Positions 19,248-29,904 of a stretch of 64,000 nucleotides of DNA are shown here, piece after piece. Origin of the DNA: Nitrospira sp. Its GTDB lineage: Bacteria > Nitrospirota > Nitrospiria > Nitrospirales > Nitrospiraceae. Each line of letters starts with the position of its first letter. The stretch's first letter is position 1. The notes under the pieces are model-generated. The model saw only the letters and a program-made list of their open reading frames with translations. It ran no database searches and was not told the origin of the DNA. The translations under genes were made by a program, and so were the position numbers. Location: the NCBI GenBank assembly GCA_024760545.1, contig CP060501.1:1215501-1279500 (forward strand). The letters are read 5' to 3'.

Positions 19248-19547
19248 ATGCTGAAGGTTACGGCACAGACAACTGATGGAACGACAGCCTTGCATCTCGA
19301 AGGAAAACTGACGAACCCATGGACGGATGAATTGAACCGGTACTGGCGAGACGTCCCGGGATCACAGAGGAAACAGGTTCTTGTTGATCTCGCTGGGGTG
19401 ACCTTCATCGATTCCGACGGGAAAGCGCTTCTGACTGAGATGTGGGAACAAGGGGCGACGTTTCGCTCAGCGGGATGCCTCAACACTTCGATCGTGGAAG
19501 AGATTACAGGCCGGGCCGATTCGTCAGGCCCGACCACAACCAAATAG
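19248..19547 (+). CDS. small STAS-like protein (cassette 1)
   Basis: The 99-residue protein has the strand-helix pattern of STAS/anti-anti-sigma domains: LHLEGKLTNPW, VLVDLAGVTFIDSDGKALL, and a C-terminal amphipathic helix. In SpoIIAA the loop reads DSSG and the second Ser is phosphorylated; here it reads DSDG, putting Asp at that position. A clear paralogue (34400) sits in efflux cassette 2. A plausible role is as a regulatory or scaffolding subunit for efflux expression or assembly, but this is inference. Confidence 0.72.
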   Translation: MLKVTAQTTDGTTALHLEGKLTNPWTDELNRYWRDVPGSQRKQVLVDLAGVTFIDSDGKALLTEMWEQGATFRSAGCLNTSIVEEITGRADSSGPTTTK

Positions 19548-19584
19548 TGAAACCGACAAGACGACTGATGGAGTAGGAGCCGTG

Positions 19585-20772
19585 ATGACGCTCTCACATA
19601 TTCGACAACTAGCGTTCTGTGTTTTGTTTGGTACGGGGCTGGCGGGCTTAGCCGGCTGCAAAGAGGCGGTGGAACCCGTCGAACCGCCACCGCTTGAAGT
19701 CCAAGTACAGAAGGTCGAACAGGAGGATGTACCGATCTTTTTCGAATGGATCGGGACAACGGACGGACTCGTGAACGCAAAAATCCGGGCACAGGTCACC
19801 GGATACCTTCTCAAGCAGCACTACCGGGAGGGGGCCACCGTTAAAAAGGGCGACCTCCTCTTCGAGATCGATCCGCGCAAGTTTCAGGCTGCGCTCAAGC
19901 AGGCAGCGGGTGAGCTCGATCGGGCACAGGCCCAGCGCATCAAGGCCGAATATGATGTGGTCCGCAACGAACCGCTGGCCCAGGAAGGCGCCATCAGCCA
20001 GAAGGAGTTTCAAGACTCCGTCCAGACGAGCCGGGCTGCAATCGCTTCGGTAGAGTCCGCCGCAGCCTCGCTGGATCAGGCGAAACTCAATCTCGAATGG
20101 ACGAAAGTCGTCGCTCCGATCGATGGTGTCGTCGGAGTGGCCAAGGCGCAGATCGGCGACTTGGTGAATTCCAGCGACGAGCTGACGTCCATGTCCCAAC
20201 TTGATCCGATCCGAGTCTATTTCCCCGTCAGTGAGCAGGAATATCTCAGATTTTCTTCGCTCGTGCAGGAACGATATCGTGCAAAAGAGGATCCGAGAAT
20301 AATACGGGACGACGGCCGCATCGAAATGGTCCTGAGCAATGGCGAGGTCTACCCGCACAGAGGATGGTTCTTCCTCGCGGATCGTCAAGTTGATGCCAAG
20401 ACCGGCACAATCCGCATAGCGGCTCTGTTCCCGAACAGCGAAAACGTGTTGCGCCCCGGCCTGTACGCCAAGGTTCGTACCGCACTCGCGGTGCGCAAAG
20501 GCGCCCTTCTGGTCTCTCAACGCGCAGTAAGCGAAACACAGGGGCGTTACCAGGTCGCGGTCGTCACGCCGGAGAACAACGTTGAAATTCGCTCAGTCAC
20601 TGTCGGTGAACGCGTGGGATCACAGTGGATCATCGCACAGGGACTTGCACCGGGCGAGCAGGTCCTCGTCGACGGGCTGCAGAAACTGAAGCCCGGGGTG
20701 CCGGTTCACCCTGTCCCATTTTCCGACAACTCATCCATTGCCAATCTACAGTCCCTCCCGAGGAGTAAATGA
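19585..20772 (+). CDS. RND efflux periplasmic adaptor (membrane fusion protein), cassette 1
   Basis: The 395-residue protein links an inner-membrane RND pump to an outer-membrane channel. It begins with a lipoprotein signal and lipobox (LAGLAGC), then has the lipoyl halves around Q.TGYLLKQHYREGATVKKGDLLFEID and VVAPIDGVVGVAKAQIGDLV, an alpha-hairpin, and the beta-barrel region. Length and layout match AcrA/MexA. ATG at 19585 lies five bases after AGGAG; the GTG one codon earlier is less likely. Its stop overlaps the pump start (ATGA), so the two are translationally coupled. Confidence 0.93.
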   Translation: MTLSHIRQLAFCVLFGTGLAGLAGCKEAVEPVEPPPLEVQVQKVEQEDVPIFFEWIGTTDGLVNAKIRAQVTGYLLKQHYREGATVKKGDLLFEIDPRKFQAALKQAAGELDRAQAQRIKAEYDVVRNEPLAQEGAISQKEFQDSVQTSRAAIASVESAAASLDQAKLNLEWTKVVAPIDGVVGVAKAQIGDLVNSSDELTSMSQLDPIRVYFPVSEQEYLRFSSLVQERYRAKEDPRIIRDDGRIEMVLSNGEVYPHRGWFFLADRQVDAKTGTIRIAALFPNSENVLRPGLYAKVRTALAVRKGALLVSQRAVSETQGRYQVAVVTPENNVEIRSVTVGERVGSQWIIAQGLAPGEQVLVDGLQKLKPGVPVHPVPFSDNSSIANLQSLPRSK

Positions 20773-23700
20773 TGGCCAGATTTTTCATCAATCGTCCGAT
20801 CGTCGCCATGGTCGTCTCGATTCTGATGACGCTCATCGGCGTTGTCGCCATGGTCCAGCTTCCCATCGCCCAGTTCCCGAATATCGCGCCGCCTGAAATC
20901 CAGCTGCAGGCGACCTATCCGGGAGCGGACGCCGTCACGCTCGAACAGTCGGTGGCCACGCCGATCGAACAGCAGATGAACGGTGTCGACAACATGATCT
21001 ACATGTATTCGGTCAACGCGGGCACTGGACAGACGACACTCCGTGTGAACTTCGATGTGGCGACGAAAGCGAACGACGATCAAATTCTGACGCAGATGCG
21101 CTACTCGCAGGCCGAATCTCAGTTGCCCCAAGAAGTGCGGAACTACGGCGTCACCGTGAAGAAAGCGACCACCAGCCCGCTGGCCCTCTTTTCCCTCTAT
21201 TCTCCCAACGAAACCTACGACAACATCTGGCTGGCCAACTATGCGTTCATTAACATCAACGATCCGATGTCGCGTGTACCGGGCATCGGGCAAGTCACCA
21301 TCTTCGGCGCCGGACAGTATGCGATGCGGTTCTGGGTAAGGCCCGATGTGCTGGCTAAGCTGGGGATCACGGTTCCCGAAATTCTGGATGCGGTGAAGAA
21401 ACAGAACACCGTCAATCCAGCCGGCCAGGTGGGGGCTGAGCCGATTCCAGCCGGCCAGGAATTCACCTACAGCGTGCGGGCGCAGGGACGCCTGCTCACG
21501 CAGGAAGAATTCGAGTCCATCGTCGTGCGGGCGAACAACGATGGTTCCTTGGTGCGGCTGAAAGATGTGGCTCGGGTCGAGTTGGGAGCGCAGTCTTACA
21601 ACATGATCGGTCGCATGAACGGCAAGCCCGCAGCCATCGTGGCCATCTATCAGCTGCCGGGTTCGAACGCCATTCAGACCATGGACCAAGCCAAACAGCT
21701 GATGGAAACACTGAAAAAGCGGTTCCCGACGGATTTGGACTACGTCATCTCCCTGGACACGACGCTCTCGGTTCGGGAAGGCATCAAAGAGATCGTCGAT
21801 ACGCTGTGGGAGGCGCTGCTGCTGGTCATCATCGTGGTATTCATTTTTCTTCAAGGCTGGCGCGCGACGTTAATCCCGCTTCTGGCCGTTCCCGTCTCGC
21901 TCGTCGGCACCTTCATGCTGTTTCCGCTGTTGGGATTCTCGATTAACACGCTCTCGCTCTTCGGGCTCGTGCTGGCCATCGGTTTGGTCGTGGACGATGC
22001 AATCGTGGTCGTGGAGGCGGTCGAGCATCATATCGAGCACGGCCTCTCTCCCAAGGAAGCGACTCTCAAAGCCATGCAACAGGTTTCGGGGCCGGTCATG
22101 GCCATTGCACTCATCTTGGTAGCCGTATTCGTGCCGACGGCATTCATCCCCGGCATTACCGGCCGGCTGTACCAGCAGTTTGCGATCACCATCGCGGTGT
22201 CGGTGATCATCTCCGCGTTCAACGCCCTCACGCTAAGCCCGGCCCTTTCCGCGCTGCTCCTTCGGAGAAAGACGCAGCGCCGAGGCCCATTGGGGTGGTT
22301 TTTTGGGTGGTTCAATCGCGTCTTTGGCCGTGCAACTGATTGGTACGTGCGCGTCTGCGGCGGACTCATACGCAAAGCGGCCTTCTCGATGCTCTTCCTG
22401 GTGCTGGTGGCTGTGGCGTCAGGTTGGTTCGGGTCGAAACTGCCCAGCGGGTTCCTGCCGATGGAGGACCAGGGCTACCTGTTCTTGAACGTCCAATTAC
22501 CGACGGCGGCATCCCTGCAGCGTACAGATGCGGTCTGCGAGAAGATTCAGGCCATCCTGAAGGAAACGCCCGGCGTTCAGTACGCCACGTCCGTGGTCGG
22601 GTTCAGTCTGCTGAGCACCGTCAGCACGACCTACAACGCATTCTTCTTTGTCACACTCGCCCCATGGGAGGAACGGCATCAGCCGGAAGAGAAGCTGCTC
22701 GGGATCTATCAACACATTAAGGGCAAATTGGACGGACTATCAGAGGCGCAGGCCTTTGCATTTCCACCGCCCGCCATTCCAGGGATCGGCACCTCAGGCG
22801 GTGTCTCGTTCATCCTTGAGGATCGTGCCGGAAAGGATGTTGCGTTTCTCGCGCAACAGACACAAACCTTCATGGAAGGGGCACGCAAGCGTCCGGAAAT
22901 CGAAAGAATCAATACCACCTTTATTCCCAACGCTCCGCAGCTCTTCGCAAAGGTGGATCGCGAGAAAGCGTTGAAACAGGATGTCAACCTCGGCGATGTC
23001 TACCAAACCGTGCAGGCCTTTATGGGCGGTGTGATGATCAACTACTTCAATCGATTCGGTCGCGTCTGGCAGGTCTACGTGCAAGCCGATGGGGAGTTCC
23101 GAACCCGCTCCGAAAACGTCGGCCAGTTTTACGTGAGGAACGCGTCCGGTGACGCGGTGCCCCTTTCCACCCTCGTGTCCATGGAACCGGTGGACGGACC
23201 GGAGTTCACGATGCGCTACAACGGATACCGCAGCGCCCAGCTCTTCGTTGGCGCAGCACCCGGCTACAGTTCGGGCCAGGTGATGCAGGCGCTGGAATCG
23301 GTGTTCAAGGAGACGATGCCCGGCGAGATGGGCTACGACTACATCGGCATGTCGTTCCAGGAGAAAGTCGCGGCGGAAGGCGTGTCGGCCGGTGTGATCT
23401 TCGGCTTTTCACTCCTGTTCGTGTTTCTGATTCTTGCGGCGCAGTACGAAAGCTGGACGCTTCCCTTCAGCGTCTTGTTGGTGACACCGGTCGCCGTTTT
23501 CGGGGCATTGGGAATCTTGTGGCTGCTTAAGCTGATCGCGCCGCAGGCCAGTGAGAACGACGTATTCGTCCAGATCGGCCTCGTCATGCTGATCGGCCTC
23601 TCCGCGAAGAACGCGATTCTCATCGTGGAGTTTGCAAAGGCGGAGCTGGAACAAGGCAAGACGGTCATGGAGGCTGCGCTGACCGCAGCCCGTCTGCGCC

Positions 23701-24011
23701 TCCGGCCAATTCTCATGACGGCGTTCGCCTTCATTCTCGGGGTGGTGCCGCTGATTCTCTCGTCCGGTGCCGGCGCTCACGCTCGCGTCCTCCTCGGCCT
23801 TACCGTATTCGGCGGTATGACGGCTGCGAGTCTGATTGGTATCTTTCTCATTCCGGTATCATTCTATGTCGTGGAAACGCTCACTCGACGAAAGACATCT
23901 CTGCTCCGGCCCGCACGGCAAGAGTATGAACCTCTGGAACTTGGCCCCCAACCGGACATGCATCAAACATCAGTGGCGACGGTTCACAGTCGCATAGAGG
24001 GAGGGTCCTGA
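20769..24011 (+). CDS. RND multidrug efflux permease (HAE1/AcrB family), cassette 1
   Basis: This 1080-residue proton-driven pump has the classic layout: a first transmembrane helix with FFINRPIVAMVV, two large periplasmic loops, and twelve membrane helices. The proton-relay aspartates appear in GLVVDDAIVVVE (TM4, about residue 400), and the FQEKVAAEG...FLILAAQYESW segment marks the second half. HAE1 members export drugs and other hydrophobic compounds. The C-terminal tail is longer than in AcrB (about 1050). The start codon overlaps the adaptor stop. Confidence 0.95.
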   Translation: MMARFFINRPIVAMVVSILMTLIGVVAMVQLPIAQFPNIAPPEIQLQATYPGADAVTLEQSVATPIEQQMNGVDNMIYMYSVNAGTGQTTLRVNFDVATKANDDQILTQMRYSQAESQLPQEVRNYGVTVKKATTSPLALFSLYSPNETYDNIWLANYAFININDPMSRVPGIGQVTIFGAGQYAMRFWVRPDVLAKLGITVPEILDAVKKQNTVNPAGQVGAEPIPAGQEFTYSVRAQGRLLTQEEFESIVVRANNDGSLVRLKDVARVELGAQSYNMIGRMNGKPAAIVAIYQLPGSNAIQTMDQAKQLMETLKKRFPTDLDYVISLDTTLSVREGIKEIVDTLWEALLLVIIVVFIFLQGWRATLIPLLAVPVSLVGTFMLFPLLGFSINTLSLFGLVLAIGLVVDDAIVVVEAVEHHIEHGLSPKEATLKAMQQVSGPVMAIALILVAVFVPTAFIPGITGRLYQQFAITIAVSVIISAFNALTLSPALSALLLRRKTQRRGPLGWFFGWFNRVFGRATDWYVRVCGGLIRKAAFSMLFLVLVAVASGWFGSKLPSGFLPMEDQGYLFLNVQLPTAASLQRTDAVCEKIQAILKETPGVQYATSVVGFSLLSTVSTTYNAFFFVTLAPWEERHQPEEKLLGIYQHIKGKLDGLSEAQAFAFPPPAIPGIGTSGGVSFILEDRAGKDVAFLAQQTQTFMEGARKRPEIERINTTFIPNAPQLFAKVDREKALKQDVNLGDVYQTVQAFMGGVMINYFNRFGRVWQVYVQADGEFRTRSENVGQFYVRNASGDAVPLSTLVSMEPVDGPEFTMRYNGYRSAQLFVGAAPGYSSGQVMQALESVFKETMPGEMGYDYIGMSFQEKVAAEGVSAGVIFGFSLLFVFLILAAQYESWTLPFSVLLVTPVAVFGALGILWLLKLIAPQASENDVFVQIGLVMLIGLSAKNAILIVEFAKAELEQGKTVMEAALTAARLRLRPILMTAFAFILGVVPLILSSGAGAHARVLLGLTVFGGMTAASLIGIFLIPVSFYVVETLTRRKTSLLRPARQEYEPLELGPQPDMHQTSVATVHSRIEGGS

Positions 24012-24012
24012 C

Positions 24013-25479
24013 ATGACAAGACTGCTGATCGCCGCGCTATTCATGGTCTCGCTGTCCGGTTGCCTGATGGGGCCGGATTACAAACGACCGGACACCCCTC
24101 AAGCCGAATCCTGGCGCATGACAGAAGCATCATCCGGTTCGATTGCGAACTTGCCCTGGTGGGAGTTGCTCAAGGATGAATCGCTGCAGCAATTGATCCG
24201 CACGGCATTACAGGAAAACCTAGATCTTCAGATGGCGGCCGCAAACATCGATGAGTATCAAGCTCAACTGACCATCTCCCAATACGACTTGATTCCATCC
24301 CTTTCCGCCTCGGGCACCGCGTTCGGATACCGGAACACGAATAACAATGTCCTGCCGATTCCGGGCGCCGGCGCCGTTCCCATCTCATCGGGGCGTGACG
24401 GCACCACGCTGTCCCAATTTTCGGGTGTCGTTGGTCTCAAGTGGGAAGTGGATCTCTGGGGCCGCATCCGCCGCTCGGTCGAAGCAGCCAGAGCGCAGCT
24501 GCTGTCGAAACAGGAGAATCAGCGAGTCGTGATACTCAGCCTGGTCGGTAACGTGGCAGAGAGCTATTTCGATCTCCGCGCGTTGGATTTCCAGGTGGAC
24601 ATCACCAAACGAACACTCAAAGCCTGGGACGATTCTGTTCGGCTTTCACGGCTCCGCTATCAGAAAGGGGACATCCCCAAGCTTGACCTTGACCGGTTCG
24701 TGGCGGAACGGGAAGGCACAGCGGCACAATTAGCCGATCTCGAACGGCAGGTCGTTCAGCGAGAGAACCAGATTAGCGTGCTGCTGGGGCACAGACCCTC
24801 GGCGATTTCCAGGGGACGGGTCCTCACTGAACAACCTATCCCTCCGGAAGTTCCGCCGGGTCTGCCCTCCGAGCTGCTCCAGCGGCGACCGGACATCATC
24901 CAAGCCGAACAGGAGCTGGTGGCTACGACAGCCAACATCGGCGTGGCCCAAGCCATGCGCTTTCCCCAATTGGCGCTCACCGGGCAGACTGGAGGCGCAC
25001 AGGTCAACATCTCCGACATGTCCTTCAACCCCTACGCCACATTTGTAGGAGCGGCTGCCTTAACCGCTCCCCTGTACAACGCAAGCGCACTCGGATATCA
25101 CGTTAAAGTCGCAGAAGCGCGGGGAAACCAAGCCATTGCACACTATCGAAAGGCGATTCTTCAAGCGTTTCAGGAGGTGGAGGACGCGTTGATCTCGGTT
25201 CAGAAAACCCGGGAGCAGCGGGACGCGCAGGAACTGCAAGTCCAAGCGTTGGAATCGTCTTTACGGCTGGCTGAACTCCGCTACCAAGGAGGGCGAGCCA
25301 GTTATCTCGATCTTCTGACGGTTCAGCGCTCGCTGTTCGATGCGGAATTGGCGCTGGCAAAGACGCGTCGTAATCAGCTCGTCTCGGTCGTCAAGCTCTA
25401 CAAGGCTCTGGGAGGCGGCTGGTCTCCGAGCGGCGCGGGAGAAAACAATTCCTCTTCGACGACACAACAACCAGGATAG
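24013..25479 (+). CDS. outer-membrane efflux lipoprotein (NodT/OprM family), cassette 1
   Basis: The 488-residue channel completes the tripartite pump. It has a lipobox (SLSGC, Cys about 17), the OMF opening GPDYKRPDTP, two repeated helical-barrel halves, and the typical PSELLQRRPDIIQAEQEL and LRYQGGRASYLDLLTVQRSLFDAEL segments. It begins one base after the permease stop. A Gln/Ser-rich tail follows the conserved GGGW. The cassette 2 channel at 34717 is a paralogue of similar length. Confidence 0.93.
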   Translation: MTRLLIAALFMVSLSGCLMGPDYKRPDTPQAESWRMTEASSGSIANLPWWELLKDESLQQLIRTALQENLDLQMAAANIDEYQAQLTISQYDLIPSLSASGTAFGYRNTNNNVLPIPGAGAVPISSGRDGTTLSQFSGVVGLKWEVDLWGRIRRSVEAARAQLLSKQENQRVVILSLVGNVAESYFDLRALDFQVDITKRTLKAWDDSVRLSRLRYQKGDIPKLDLDRFVAEREGTAAQLADLERQVVQRENQISVLLGHRPSAISRGRVLTEQPIPPEVPPGLPSELLQRRPDIIQAEQELVATTANIGVAQAMRFPQLALTGQTGGAQVNISDMSFNPYATFVGAAALTAPLYNASALGYHVKVAEARGNQAIAHYRKAILQAFQEVEDALISVQKTREQRDAQELQVQALESSLRLAELRYQGGRASYLDLLTVQRSLFDAELALAKTRRNQLVSVVKLYKALGGGWSPSGAGENNSSSTTQQPG

Positions 25480-25516
25480 GCGTCGTTCAAAGCTACGGTT
25501 TAGTTTGGAGGTCGTT

Positions 25517-26557
25517 ATGGCAAAGTACAGTATCGTCATCCTCATGGTAGTTCTGGCAGGCTGGCCTTCGTTTTCCATGGCCGAGAGTCCGAAGTCGCTT
25601 CGTGAGGTGTTCAGACAAGTGGATCCATCGGTTGTCGTGGTCGAAACCAACAACCGACACGTTGTGACAGGACCGAAGATGCAGTTGGCCACCCTACCGG
25701 GCCTCGGCTCAGGCGTGCTCATCTCGTCTGACGGAAAGATCCTGACTGCCGCGCACGTCGTACAGACGGCCGATGAAATCAAGGTTCAGTTTCTCAATGG
25801 AGCCGAGTCACCCGCCACTGTACTCGCATCGGATCCGGCGGCGGATATCGCGCTGCTGCAACTCAAAGAGGTCCCAGCAGGCGTCACAGCGGTCAAACTT
25901 GGCAATTCAGAGGAGACGGAGGTCGGTGACGAAATCTTCGTCGTCGGCGCCCCACTCGGTATGAGTCATTCATTGACCGTCGGTCATATCAGTGCCAGGC
26001 GAAAACCCCGTACGATGTTCGGCGACATGTCCAGAGCGGAATTCTTTCAGACTGATGCAGCCATCAACCAGGGAAATTCAGGCGGGCCCATGTTCAATAT
26101 GGCGGGGGAAGTGGTCGGCGTCGTCAGCCATATCATATCCAAATCGGGCGCTTCCGAGGGATTGGGATTCGTCGTCACGTCAAACCTTGCGCGCCGGCTC
26201 CTTCTCGATCAGCATCGATTCTGGAGCGGCGCCGAGAGCTACATGCTGTCCGGCGATCTGGCAAAGGTATTCTACCTCCCGCAGAGCGCAGGGATGCTGG
26301 TCCAGCGAGTTGCATCGAACTCCCCTGCCGCACAGATAGGCCTGAAGGCTGGAACCATGATGGCCGTGATCGAAGGGGAACAGATGCTCGTCGGTGGAGA
26401 CATCATTCTCGAAGTCCAAGGGATCCCGGTTACCAGTGACGGTGCAGGATACCTGGTCATCAGAGACCGATTGAGCAGCCTCCGTTCGGGCGACACGATC
26501 ACGGTTATCGTTTGGCGTAACGGCAGAAAAGAAACGCTGACGGCAAAACATCCGTGA
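25517..26557 (+). CDS. periplasmic HtrA/DegP-like serine protease with PDZ domain
   Basis: The 346-residue exported protease has a signal peptide ending near SFSMA-ES (about 23), then a trypsin-like domain with the triad His in LTAAHVV, Asp in DPAADIALLQL and Ser in NQGNSGGPM. A single C-terminal PDZ domain follows (about 250-346). It should degrade misfolded envelope proteins. ATG at 25517 follows GGAGG; an upstream in-frame start at 25340 would overlap the channel gene. It lies 37 bp after the outer-membrane channel, at the end of the cassette operon. Confidence 0.9.
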   Translation: MAKYSIVILMVVLAGWPSFSMAESPKSLREVFRQVDPSVVVVETNNRHVVTGPKMQLATLPGLGSGVLISSDGKILTAAHVVQTADEIKVQFLNGAESPATVLASDPAADIALLQLKEVPAGVTAVKLGNSEETEVGDEIFVVGAPLGMSHSLTVGHISARRKPRTMFGDMSRAEFFQTDAAINQGNSGGPMFNMAGEVVGVVSHIISKSGASEGLGFVVTSNLARRLLLDQHRFWSGAESYMLSGDLAKVFYLPQSAGMLVQRVASNSPAAQIGLKAGTMMAVIEGEQMLVGGDIILEVQGIPVTSDGAGYLVIRDRLSSLRSGDTITVIVWRNGRKETLTAKHP

Positions 26558-26712
26558 TGAGAGCAAGGGCCGTAACGTGGATCCCATCGGCAACCATTGG
26601 AAATCTGTTGTCGAACAGCCTCTAGATCATGGGTTCGGACTGCCCTGTCGATTTTTGCCCGTTCCAACGACTACATGGTAAAGCAGTCGAACGAATGTAG
26701 GAGGAGAGGCCG

Positions 26713-27105
26713 ATGAAATACATCTGTTTAGGATACCTGGACGTCACGCAATGGACTACGTTGTCCGTTGATGTACAGAACAGCCTGATCGATACGTGTT
26801 TCGTCTATGATGATAAGCTTAAGAAGGACGGGCACTGGGTATGGGGAGAGGGGCTTCAGAGCCCCGATACCTCCACGACCCTCCGATACCAACGTGGGAA
26901 GGTGGCCGTCACCGATGGCCCCTTTGCCGAGACCAAGGAAATATTGGGAGGACTTTTGATCATCGAGGCCAGAGATCTCAATCATGCCATTCAGCTGATG
27001 TCGAATCATCCGGGTGTGAAAATGGGCCCATGGGAAATTCGTCCGGCGCAGGATCTGACCGAGATGATTCGCGAAAGTGAACGGCGGCGCGCTGTTGCCA
27101 AATGA
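26713..27105 (+). CDS. YCII/DGPF-family protein
   Basis: The 130-residue product has the DGPF signature VTDGPFAETKEILGGLLII and the ferredoxin-like YCII pattern, but shares only modest identity with the copies at 8699 and 38089. AGGAGGAGAGGCCG precedes the ATG. It stands between efflux cassette 1 and the second GAF-sigma54 activator. A perfect GGGCAT-TC-ATGCCC inverted repeat lies 45 bp after its stop (27150-27163) and could terminate it. Molecular function unknown. Confidence 0.82.
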   Translation: MKYICLGYLDVTQWTTLSVDVQNSLIDTCFVYDDKLKKDGHWVWGEGLQSPDTSTTLRYQRGKVAVTDGPFAETKEILGGLLIIEARDLNHAIQLMSNHPGVKMGPWEIRPAQDLTEMIRESERRRAVAK

Positions 27106-27270
27106 AGGGGGATCGCGGATTTAATGCAGAGTCCGAGGGGCGTCGCGCCGGGCATTCATGCCCCGTTGGCCTGATGAAGGAACACCACGCAACGTAATCA
27201 TCCCATGAAACGAGTCTGTAACCTGTACCCCCCTTGAGCCGTAACATCCGTTGCGCCATACTGAAAGACT

Positions 27271-29859
27271 ATGAATTCGGCGGCCGTTCGGTTGTATGAA
27301 ACGATGGAAGATCGGTACCGCACCTTGTTGGAGGTGGCGGAAGCGATTTCCGCGCATCGCGATTTGCACGAGCTTTTTCGAGATCTCGCCCAGCGACTGC
27401 CCCGCGTCGTACATGTCAATTTCGTCGGCCTGTCTTTATACGACCCTGTGCGTCATACGATGCGATTGCATACCATTCAGGCAAACGTGCCGGCCGATCT
27501 TGTGGGCGGGCATGAAGGACCGGTCAACGAGAGCCCTGCCGGATCGGTGTGGCTGACGCAGCAGTCGATCCTGGTGTCCGATCTTGCCGAGGAACGTCGC
27601 TGGCCCACCGTCACCGAGTGCATGAAAGAAGACGGAACGAATTCGTTTTGCTTCGTTCCTCTCACCACCGCCGTACGACGCTTGGGAGCCATGGGATTCT
27701 CGAGTCTGCAGAAGGCGGCCTACGATGAAGCAGATCTGGAATTTCTCCAGCAAGTCGGTCAATTGGTCGCCGTCGCGGTGGACAATGTGTTGCATCACCA
27801 AGACCTCACGCTTGACCGGGAGCGCCTACGGCTCTTACTCGAGGTATCCGAATCCATCGCGTCACACCGCGATCTGGCCGAGCTGTTCCAGGATCTCGCT
27901 CGACGACTCCCCCACGTGGTTCCGTTCGACTTCATCAATGCGGTGCTGCATGAACCGGCGCGCGATGTCATGCGCTTGTGGCTGTTGGTCTCCTCGGAGC
28001 CCTGCACGATTCAAACAGGTCTGGAATTGCCGGTCGATGAATCTCCCGGAGGATTGGTGTGGAAGACGCAGCAACCGATGACCGTCGATGACGTCATGGA
28101 GGAGAGCCGCTTCCCCAAGTTGATGACATTATTGCGGGAGAATGACGTGCGATCCTTCTGCGTGGTACCGCTCACCACGGCACAACGCCGTCTCGGCGCC
28201 ATGGGATTCGGGAGCCTGCAGCGTAGGGCTTATCAGGACCGGGAAATCCAGTTCATGCAACAGGTGGCCAAGCAGGTGGCCGTGGCCATCGACAATACAC
28301 TGAATTCCAAGACTGCCCTCGACTATCAGGCACAGCTCACTCGTGAACGCGACCGGCAGCAGCTCCTGTTGGACGTGAACAATGCCGTGGTGTCCCATCT
28401 AGATCTGGATGCGCTCTTCACCGCCGTAAGCACCTGCTTGCGGAAAATTATCCAGCATGACGGCTCCAGCCTCCTGCTCTACAACGGCGAGACCGGCCAG
28501 TGGCGCATTCATGTCTTGGACTTCGAACGAAATGAAAGCTTCGTTGAGGAAGGAGAAGCCGAGGAAGGTGCCGACTCCCCATCATGTCGCGCAATCTCAT
28601 CGGGTACGGTCGCATTGTTCAGGGAATCGGACTTGAAAGAAATGGCGAGCTCCTCACCCTGCGCGCAGGACCTGCTCAATCGTGGCGTCAAGTCCTTCTG
28701 TTCCTTTCCACTCCTTGCTCATAAACGCATGCTGGGCGCGCTGAACGTCGGCCGTCGACAGGATGATGGTTTTGCGCCGGAAGACGTCGAGCTGCTCAGC
28801 CAAGTCGCGCAGCAAGTCTCGATCGCCGTCGAGAACGCCATAGCCTACCGGGAAATCGCCGCGTTGAAGGATAAACTGACGAAGGAAAAAGTGTATCTCG
28901 AGGAAGAAATCCAGACGAAGTACAACTTTGAGGAAATCATCGGTGATAGCCGATCGCTCAAACAGGTTCTCAAGGAAGTTCAAACGGTCGCCGCGACCGA
29001 CTCCACCGTGCTGATCCTCGGGGAAACGGGCACCGGGAAAGAACTGATCGCGCGGGCTCTTCACAATCACAGCGATCGTCGAGACCGAACATTCGTGAAG
29101 CTCAATTGTGCGGCCATACCGACAGGCCTGCTTGAGAGCGAGTTGTTCGGACACGAGAAAGGGGCATTCACCGGGGCCATCGCCACAAAAATGGGCCGAT
29201 TCGAACTGGCCGACTGCGGTACGCTCTTTCTTGACGAGGTCGGCGAGATCCCATTGGAACTGCAGGTCAAGCTCCTGCGGGTTCTCCAAGAACAAGAATT
29301 CGAACGGCTCGGCAGTACACGCACGATTCGCGTCAACGTGCGGGTCATTGCGGCAACCAACCGCGATCTCAGTCAGATGGTAGAAGAACACGAATTCCGG
29401 AGCGATCTGTATTACCGGCTCAAGGTCTTCCCGATGACCGTCCCACCGTTGCGCGAACGGCCGGAGGACATCGCGCTGTTGGTGCGACACTTCGCTCAGA
29501 AATTCGGGATGCGGATGAAGAAACGCATCCAAACGGTTCCTGCCCAGGCGATGCAAGCCATGCAGGCCTACGCTTGGCCGGGGAATGTGCGAGAGCTGGA
29601 AAACTTCATCGAGCGGGCGGTCATCCTGTCGACGGGCCCTGACCTTGTCGTCGCACTGTCTGAGCTCAAGTCAGCATCCACGGGATCTGCTGAATCGGCT
29701 GTGACGCTTGAAGCGGCGGAGCGCGAGCACATTCTGAAAGTCCTGCGAGACTCGAGGTGGATCCTCAGCGGCTCTGCGGGTGCCGCAGTCAAGCTGGGGA
29801 TGAAACGGACAACCCTCCATTCCAAGATGCGAAAGCTCGGTATCGTTCGTCCATCATAG
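27271..29859 (+). CDS. sigma54-dependent activator with three GAF domains
   Basis: This 862-residue paralogue of the 14043 activator has three GAF domains (about 15-175, 185-345, 365-525), a short coiled linker ending in [17 protein letters not shown], an AAA+ domain (Walker A GETGTGKE at about 584, GAFTGA at 631, Walker B FLDE around 655) and a Fis-type HTH at the C terminus. GAFTGA shows it contacts sigma54 directly. It has one GAF fewer than its paralogue and no receiver domain. The ribosome site is weak. Its likely targets are the efflux genes starting at 30119 behind a good -24/-12 element. Confidence 0.93.
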   Translation: MNSAAVRLYETMEDRYRTLLEVAEAISAHRDLHELFRDLAQRLPRVVHVNFVGLSLYDPVRHTMRLHTIQANVPADLVGGHEGPVNESPAGSVWLTQQSILVSDLAEERRWPTVTECMKEDGTNSFCFVPLTTAVRRLGAMGFSSLQKAAYDEADLEFLQQVGQLVAVAVDNVLHHQDLTLDRERLRLLLEVSESIASHRDLAELFQDLARRLPHVVPFDFINAVLHEPARDVMRLWLLVSSEPCTIQTGLELPVDESPGGLVWKTQQPMTVDDVMEESRFPKLMTLLRENDVRSFCVVPLTTAQRRLGAMGFGSLQRRAYQDREIQFMQQVAKQVAVAIDNTLNSKTALDYQAQLTRERDRQQLLLDVNNAVVSHLDLDALFTAVSTCLRKIIQHDGSSLLLYNGETGQWRIHVLDFERNESFVEEGEAEEGADSPSCRAISSGTVALFRESDLKEMASSSPCAQDLLNRGVKSFCSFPLLAHKRMLGALNVGRRQDDGFAPEDVELLSQVAQQVSIAVENAIAYREIAALKDKLTKEKVYLEEEIQTKYNFEEIIGDSRSLKQVLKEVQTVAATDSTVLILGETGTGKELIARALHNHSDRRDRTFVKLNCAAIPTGLLESELFGHEKGAFTGAIATKMGRFELADCGTLFLDEVGEIPLELQVKLLRVLQEQEFERLGSTRTIRVNVRVIAATNRDLSQMVEEHEFRSDLYYRLKVFPMTVPPLRERPEDIALLVRHFAQKFGMRMKKRIQTVPAQAMQAMQAYAWPGNVRELENFIERAVILSTGPDLVVALSELKSASTGSAESAVTLEAAEREHILKVLRDSRWILSGSAGAAVKLGMKRTTLHSKMRKLGIVRPS

Positions 29860-29904
29860 CCGTACTTCCCGTCCGGCGTTCCCAGACCATCCTCTGTCGA
29901 TATT

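Noticed and set aside
19648-20520. 290-residue minus-strand frame inside the cassette 1 adaptor
   Set aside because: Antisense shadow; the plus-strand adaptor has lipobox and lipoyl motifs.
20706-21854. 382-residue open frame on the minus strand inside the RND pump gene
   Set aside because: It lies wholly within a well-supported pump gene on the other strand and has His/Arg-rich composition typical of antisense shadow frames, with no recognisable domain.
27150-27163. GGGCAT-TC-ATGCCC inverted repeat as an operator of the second sigma54 activator
   Set aside because: Short stem with a two-base centre and no matching copies nearby; it is more simply a weak terminator of the YCII gene.
28654-29556. 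300-residue minus-strand frame inside the second sigma54 activator
   Set aside because: Antisense shadow of the conserved AAA+ coding region.
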